DNA of 9,240 bases. It comes from Shewanellaceae bacterium (GTDB lineage Bacteria; Pseudomonadota; Gammaproteobacteria; Enterobacterales; Shewanellaceae). Position numbers and translations under genes: made by a program. Below the pieces are notes generated by a model. The model searched no databases. It saw only the letters and a program-made list of their open reading frames with translations, and had not been told where the DNA came from. Numbering within the stretch: position 1 is the first letter of the stretch; every line of letters starts with the position of its first letter. Positions 6,535-9,240 of the stretch are shown piece after piece. The stretch spans positions 1-9,240 of the forward strand of contig JADHND010000053.1 in the NCBI GenBank assembly GCA_016779685.1, read 5' to 3'.

Positions 6535-7716
6535 ATGAAAATTAAACTGTACTTATATATGTTGTTATGTATCACTGGCGGTATGACGATACTAGGTTGT
6601 GATGATAATTCAAATACTCAAGCCAATTATGTCATCACAGACGTCGATATGTCTGTCCCAGTCGATGAAAGCAACATTGGGATTCCAAAAGATCCAAGTA
6701 AGGCGATTCGCAAAACAACCATTGAAATTCCGCTGCATCTCGATGTTAGCGCCATTGCTAACGACACCACTAACGTTAAGGTGATGTCAGACAGACTTGT
6801 AAACTTTAAACCCGATGTTCATTTAAATTACAAAGTACAACATCAGGATCTATTCATTGAAGATTCAGCCCAAAAGAAACACAGCTTGATAGCTTATCTT
6901 GTTCCCTATCGATATGTAGACATATCCAATGAGATAGCTTTTGAAGTCTATTTCACAGTCGACAACATTGCCATTAACACGCTCAATTTTAACAGTGCAC
7001 ACACCGCTTATCATTTAAGAGGTTCTTATGAAGAAAGCACAAACAATGAGCGCACTTCAACATATATTTGGAATAAAAACAAAATGGATATGAATGGAGC
7101 CACCCCCCCACCACATTGGGTCGCAGGCTTACTTAGGGTCGTTATCGATTCCAACAACAACAACATAATTTCCAAACATACACCGGGTGAAACAAAGTAT
7201 CCTTGCTTTAAAAAACGAACCGAGGTTCCAAATCCATGCGCTAAGTATGACACAAGTCATAATAACGTACTCAAGGAAAAGTTTGTGCTACAACCCATAG
7301 CGACCTTGGGCTACCCAGACTTTGATTGGTACGACTATAGTTTTGAGGAAAGTAGTCTAGCTAGCCATGCAGTCACGCAAACCCCTCTAAATGACGCATT
7401 AAAAAATGCCGCTATTACAGAAACCACCCAGAAACTCGCAGAACAAGCCGCCATAACAGGAGCCCGTGACATTGGTTGGTATGGTTTACCTATCGAAACC
7501 CGAAACAGCATTCTACGGTATCATATGACTGAAATTATCTTTATCGGACAAGATACAGCTACAAACAGCACCGATATCAAGATTCCAGCCAATGGAGTAA
7601 ATACAGCGCATTATAATGTAGATGGTGGTAGTGATACAAAAACATCTATAGCGAACAACGAACTCACTTTGCAGCTTTCAAATGCTACGGAACAGGAAAA
7701 CCCACCCCCTGAGTAA
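6535..7716 (+). CDS. Lipoprotein B, paralogue of lipoprotein A
   Basis: The start chosen is ATG 6535, which has GGA 7 nt upstream, begins a clean signal peptide and gives 393 residues, the same length as lipoprotein A. TTG 6523 in frame would add four residues. The lipobox is TILGC with Cys22 lipidated. Asp at +2 is, by the E. coli rule, an inner-membrane retention signal, unlike Pro in A. Blocks shared in order with A are NIGIP (47-51), AYLVPY (120-125), AHTAYHL (155-161), HWV..LLR (194-201), a Cys pair C224/C235, VLQPIATLG (251-259) and DIGWYGLP (312-319). The C-terminal tail after about 340 is low-complexity and diverged, ending ENPPPE. No enzymatic motif is visible. The coding strand is AT-rich and contains a C7 run (7103-7109). 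The gene ends 7 bp before the right end of an IS relic. Confidence 0.85.
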   Translation: MKIKLYLYMLLCITGGMTILGCDDNSNTQANYVITDVDMSVPVDESNIGIPKDPSKAIRKTTIEIPLHLDVSAIANDTTNVKVMSDRLVNFKPDVHLNYKVQHQDLFIEDSAQKKHSLIAYLVPYRYVDISNEIAFEVYFTVDNIAINTLNFNSAHTAYHLRGSYEESTNNERTSTYIWNKNKMDMNGATPPPHWVAGLLRVVIDSNNNNIISKHTPGETKYPCFKKRTEVPNPCAKYDTSHNNVLKEKFVLQPIATLGYPDFDWYDYSFEESSLASHAVTQTPLNDALKNAAITETTQKLAEQAAITGARDIGWYGLPIETRNSILRYHMTEIIFIGQDTATNSTDIKIPANGVNTAHYNVDGGSDTKTSIANNELTLQLSNATEQENPPPE

Positions 7717-7723
7717 AGCTTAT

Positions 7724-7810
7724 TTAACATTCTCCCCCACCTGGCTTCGCTTATTTCGGTGGGGGATTCCCATAACTTGGGAGCACGTTAAATTGCTTTA
7801 ACGGTAAGTT
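7724..7810 (-). ncRNA. Candidate omega-RNA scaffold (3' end of tnpB plus element right end)
   Basis: On the minus strand three hairpins follow one another. CGTTAAA-GCAA-TTTAACG (7803-7786) is a perfect 7-bp stem with a GNRA tetraloop, overlapping the tnpB stop. TCCCA-AGTTA-TGGGA lies at 7782-7768. A 9-bp stem (7766-7758 with 7741-7733) has a 16-nt loop. In TnpB systems the guide RNA scaffold is made from this region and the guide is the flanking DNA, here 7723 and below, which is the 3' end of lipoprotein B. The 5' boundary cannot be read from sequence, and expression is unknown. Confidence 0.45.
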
Positions 7811-8263
7811 CCTGTTGCTGGCGACATGGTTGCACCGCTCACTTCACAGACCAACAAGCGAAGTCCTCGCTCTAAAACATTTAAAGCACCAACCACGTCA
7901 GCATGGTTGGTGTCATCGCTCTCTACATTAAAGCGTGCTTGAGTTTGACGCTTATCTTTTGATACATGGCCACAGCAATGGCATGTTTAACTTGTATATT
8001 GAGCAGGAGCAGGAACAACCAAGCCACCATTCCATAGCTGCTTATATTCAATTTGGTGATTTAGACATGTTGGGTACACGTCAATCTTCTATCGCTATCA
8101 TGCCGTGATGACGGCTGATTGGATTGGAAGCTTTGTATGAAAACTTAACTTTCTTAGATAGTTTTCTTTGCTCAATAGCTAAACGCTGTTCGTGCTTACG
8201 CAAAGCATTCAAAGGCTTTAAGTGCGAACCATTTATTGACCAAGATAATATAAAAGTTAGCAT
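7798..8263 (-). pseudogene. tnpB: tnpB (OrfB) pseudogene, truncated and internally deleted
   Basis: Minus-strand translation gives recognisable TnpB pieces in order. At 8263-8084 are NGSHLKPLNALRKHEQRL, EQRKLSKKVKFS, then GMIAIED, which holds the second RuvC acidic residue. A nonsense codon follows at 8083-8081, then RVPNMSKS (normally LRVRNMSKSA), then a deletion with frame change. At 8058-7798 are HQIEYKQLWNGGLVVPAP and QYTS, a TAA at 7989-7987 where YTSQTC has Gln, then TCHCCGH, QARF, HADVVGALNVLERGLRLL and the native stop. The N-terminus with the first RuvC Asp is absent, about 30 residues are missing after KVKFS, and the second zinc-finger Cys pair is lost. TnpB is an RNA-guided nuclease of IS200/IS605 elements; this copy cannot be functional. 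Confidence 0.88.
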
Positions 8264-8299
8264 CTTAACATCCTTTCTATAACCTAATAACGCAAACGA

Positions 8300-8326
8300 A
8301 ACAAGGCGCTCAATGAGCGCCTTGTT
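8300..8326 (-). terminator. Rho-independent terminator for the FG-GAP protein gene
   Basis: AACAAGGCGCTC (8300-8311) and GAGCGCCTTGTT (8315-8326) form a perfect 12-bp stem with a 3-nt loop. On the minus strand it is followed by TCGTTTGCG after the terminal TT, so it suits the minus-strand gene ending at 8402. It also shields the tnpB relic from read-through. Confidence 0.7.
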
Positions 8327-8353
8327 CTACGATAGTATTCGAGTGGAACGGAT

Positions 8354-8384
8354 CGATGACCACCAAAGAAAAGCGTGGTCATCG
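8354..8384. repeat. Perfect 10-bp inverted repeat just after the FG-GAP gene
   Basis: CGATGACCAC (8354-8363) and GTGGTCATCG (8375-8384) enclose an 11-nt loop. It begins 18 bp downstream of the minus-strand stop codon and has no T-tract. It may be an mRNA 3'-end stabilising structure ahead of the terminator at 8300-8326. Confidence 0.6.
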
Positions 8385-8401
8385 TTGGATAGGTGCTAGA
8401 T

Positions 8402-9240
8402 TCAAAATTTATACTGGTAAATCATACCTTTAGTGGCAGGTGACGTCGGGTTCACCTCACAGGTTGCATCGCTAGCCTCAATATTTGGTATGAATCCTGT
8501 GCAGTCAGCGGATCCCCCTGACAAGCTCGGAATCAGCAAGTGTGAACTGTTGATATACAAAGGCCCTTCTGCAAATTGATGGGCATCAGCACCTTCCTTA
8601 AATTCTCCGATAAAATTCGACTGTGCCCATGATGAACTCGTTTTACGAAACACATGCAATCCTCCCAAATTGCCGGTCGCATTGTTGACTGCAGCTTGAC
8701 AAGCGCCGAAGTTGGAAAACACACCCATACAGGCTGGGACTTTGACTTGATTAGCGACAATGTATTGACCATCAGGACTGATGGCTACATGTTGACCCAA
8801 ATTTGCATCAGCTATGGGCGTCTCAGATGTTAAGGCAGCTTCTAAATCCCACTTAGCCGCATTGGTATCGAATCGGTAGACCAGCGCAGCTCCCATTTCA
8901 TCGCGTTCGGAATTGTCGTTATAATTGGAAACACATGAAGCAACCATGGTAGCAGGGATCACCCCCTCGCATTTATAATTACGTTCCAAAGCACCAATGA
9001 CGAGCGTGGTTCCGGACGCATCCATAGCGGCGCTACTAGAATCATCATATTGTTTCAGAACAAGATCCGCTTCTTTTTTCCAATTATCCTCGCGGGTATA
9101 GGTTCGGTATGTTTTTTTTAAATAAATTGGAAAAACCACCACTCGAGAACCATCTTGATTGATCGCCAACTTCTGTCCAAATTGCTCATTTTCCTTGTTG
9201 TTGGTAAAGACTGCTGTCAATGTCCATCCTGGTGTATTTG
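8402..9240 (-). CDS. FG-GAP/integrin-like beta-propeller repeat protein (partial, 5' end beyond window)
   Basis: Open to the right edge: the frame continues past the TTG at 9220 with NTPGWTL, so the start lies outside. 279 codons are visible. Repeats have the FG-GAP layout: WTLTAVF..FGQKLAINQDGSRVVV, WKKEADL..AMDASGTTLVIGA, WDLEAAL..LGQHVAISPDGQYIVA, WAQSNFI..INSSHLLIPS. Between them run strands such as GAALVYRF, GGLHVFRK and a final GMIYQYKF. Such repeats fold as a propeller blade each and occur in exported binding or adhesion proteins. Three blades carry an extra loop with paired Cys (starting CEGVIPA, CMGVFSN, CTGFIPN), which suggests disulfides and an extracytoplasmic location. The stop is TGA at 8404-8402, followed by two hairpins. 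The ligand, any anchor and total length are not visible. Confidence 0.8.
   Translation of the reverse strand, partial: NTPGWTLTAVFTNNKENEQFGQKLAINQDGSRVVVFPIYLKKTYRTYTREDNWKKEADLVLKQYDDSSSAAMDASGTTLVIGALERNYKCEGVIPATMVASCVSNYNDNSERDEMGAALVYRFDTNAAKWDLEAALTSETPIADANLGQHVAISPDGQYIVANQVKVPACMGVFSNFGACQAAVNNATGNLGGLHVFRKTSSSWAQSNFIGEFKEGADAHQFAEGPLYINSSHLLIPSLSGGSADCTGFIPNIEASDATCEVNPTSPATKGMIYQYKF

Larger units (their letters stand above)
7724..8263 (-). mobile_element. Decayed IS200/IS605-type (IS1341-like) element, right end preserved
   Basis: The right end is recognisable on the minus strand: CTCCCA-AGTTA-TGGGA, a long CCCCCACC/GGTGGGGG hairpin, then GAGAATGTTAA. This resembles the usual IS605-group terminus, which ends in GGGGAGGATGTCAA. 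I place the boundary at 7724. The left end is not identifiable; homology to tnpB fades at about 8263. No tnpA (Y1 transposase) is present, so the copy cannot move by itself. Confidence 0.75.

Noticed and set aside
8081..8263. Stand-alone 60-residue minus-strand gene
   Set aside because: Its sequence is a central fragment of TnpB continuing past stop codons into further TnpB pieces, so it is part of a pseudogene.
8533..8772. 79-codon minus-strand frame
   Set aside because: It is an alternate-frame shadow inside the FG-GAP repeat gene, which has clear repeat homology in its own frame.

Overview
The window looks like chromosomal DNA from a gammaproteobacterium. The evidence is Shine-Dalgarno-led genes, Lol-type lipoprotein signals, and a chalcone isomerase-like gene coupled to an MFS transporter, a pairing I associate with marine and environmental Gammaproteobacteria. 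Base composition by eye is mid-40s % GC and drops in the two lipoprotein genes. I cannot name a genus. Most of what is encoded is exported: one secreted orphan protein, two lipoproteins, a secreted chalcone isomerase-like protein, a periplasmic metal-site protein and a beta-propeller repeat protein.

Layout. Bases 1-335 (minus) hold the N-terminal part of a PabA/TrpG-type glutamine amidotransferase, cut by the window edge. It diverges from a 660-residue secreted protein of unknown family (580-2562, plus), which has two halves joined by a Ser/Asp-rich linker. A bidirectional hairpin (2569-2601) separates that gene from the convergent lipoprotein A (2653-3834, minus). Next comes a plus-strand block: a chalcone isomerase-like protein and a GPH-type MFS transporter with overlapping ends (4045-5795), then a small TRASH/YHS-like metal-site protein (5896-6279). 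Lipoprotein B (6535-7716, plus) follows and is a clear distant paralogue of lipoprotein A. Both are 393 residues and share several colinear motifs.

Only 7 bp after the stop of lipoprotein B lies the right end of a decayed IS200/IS605-type element (7724 to about 8263, minus). Its tnpB is truncated, internally deleted and carries nonsense codons, but its 3' end keeps a series of hairpins resembling an omega-RNA scaffold. After two hairpins (8300-8326 and 8354-8384) comes the C-terminal part of an FG-GAP/integrin-like repeat protein (8402-9240, minus), whose 5' end lies outside the window.

How the genes relate. Only the chalcone isomerase-like/MFS pair is convincingly one transcriptional unit. 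The lipoprotein paralogues flank the CHI-MFS-TRASH block in divergent orientation, so they arose by duplication or separate acquisition rather than as an operon. The most notable items are this undescribed lipoprotein family and the tnpB relic with a preserved guide-RNA-like end facing the lipoprotein B gene. I see no CRISPR array, tRNA, rRNA or intact mobile element.
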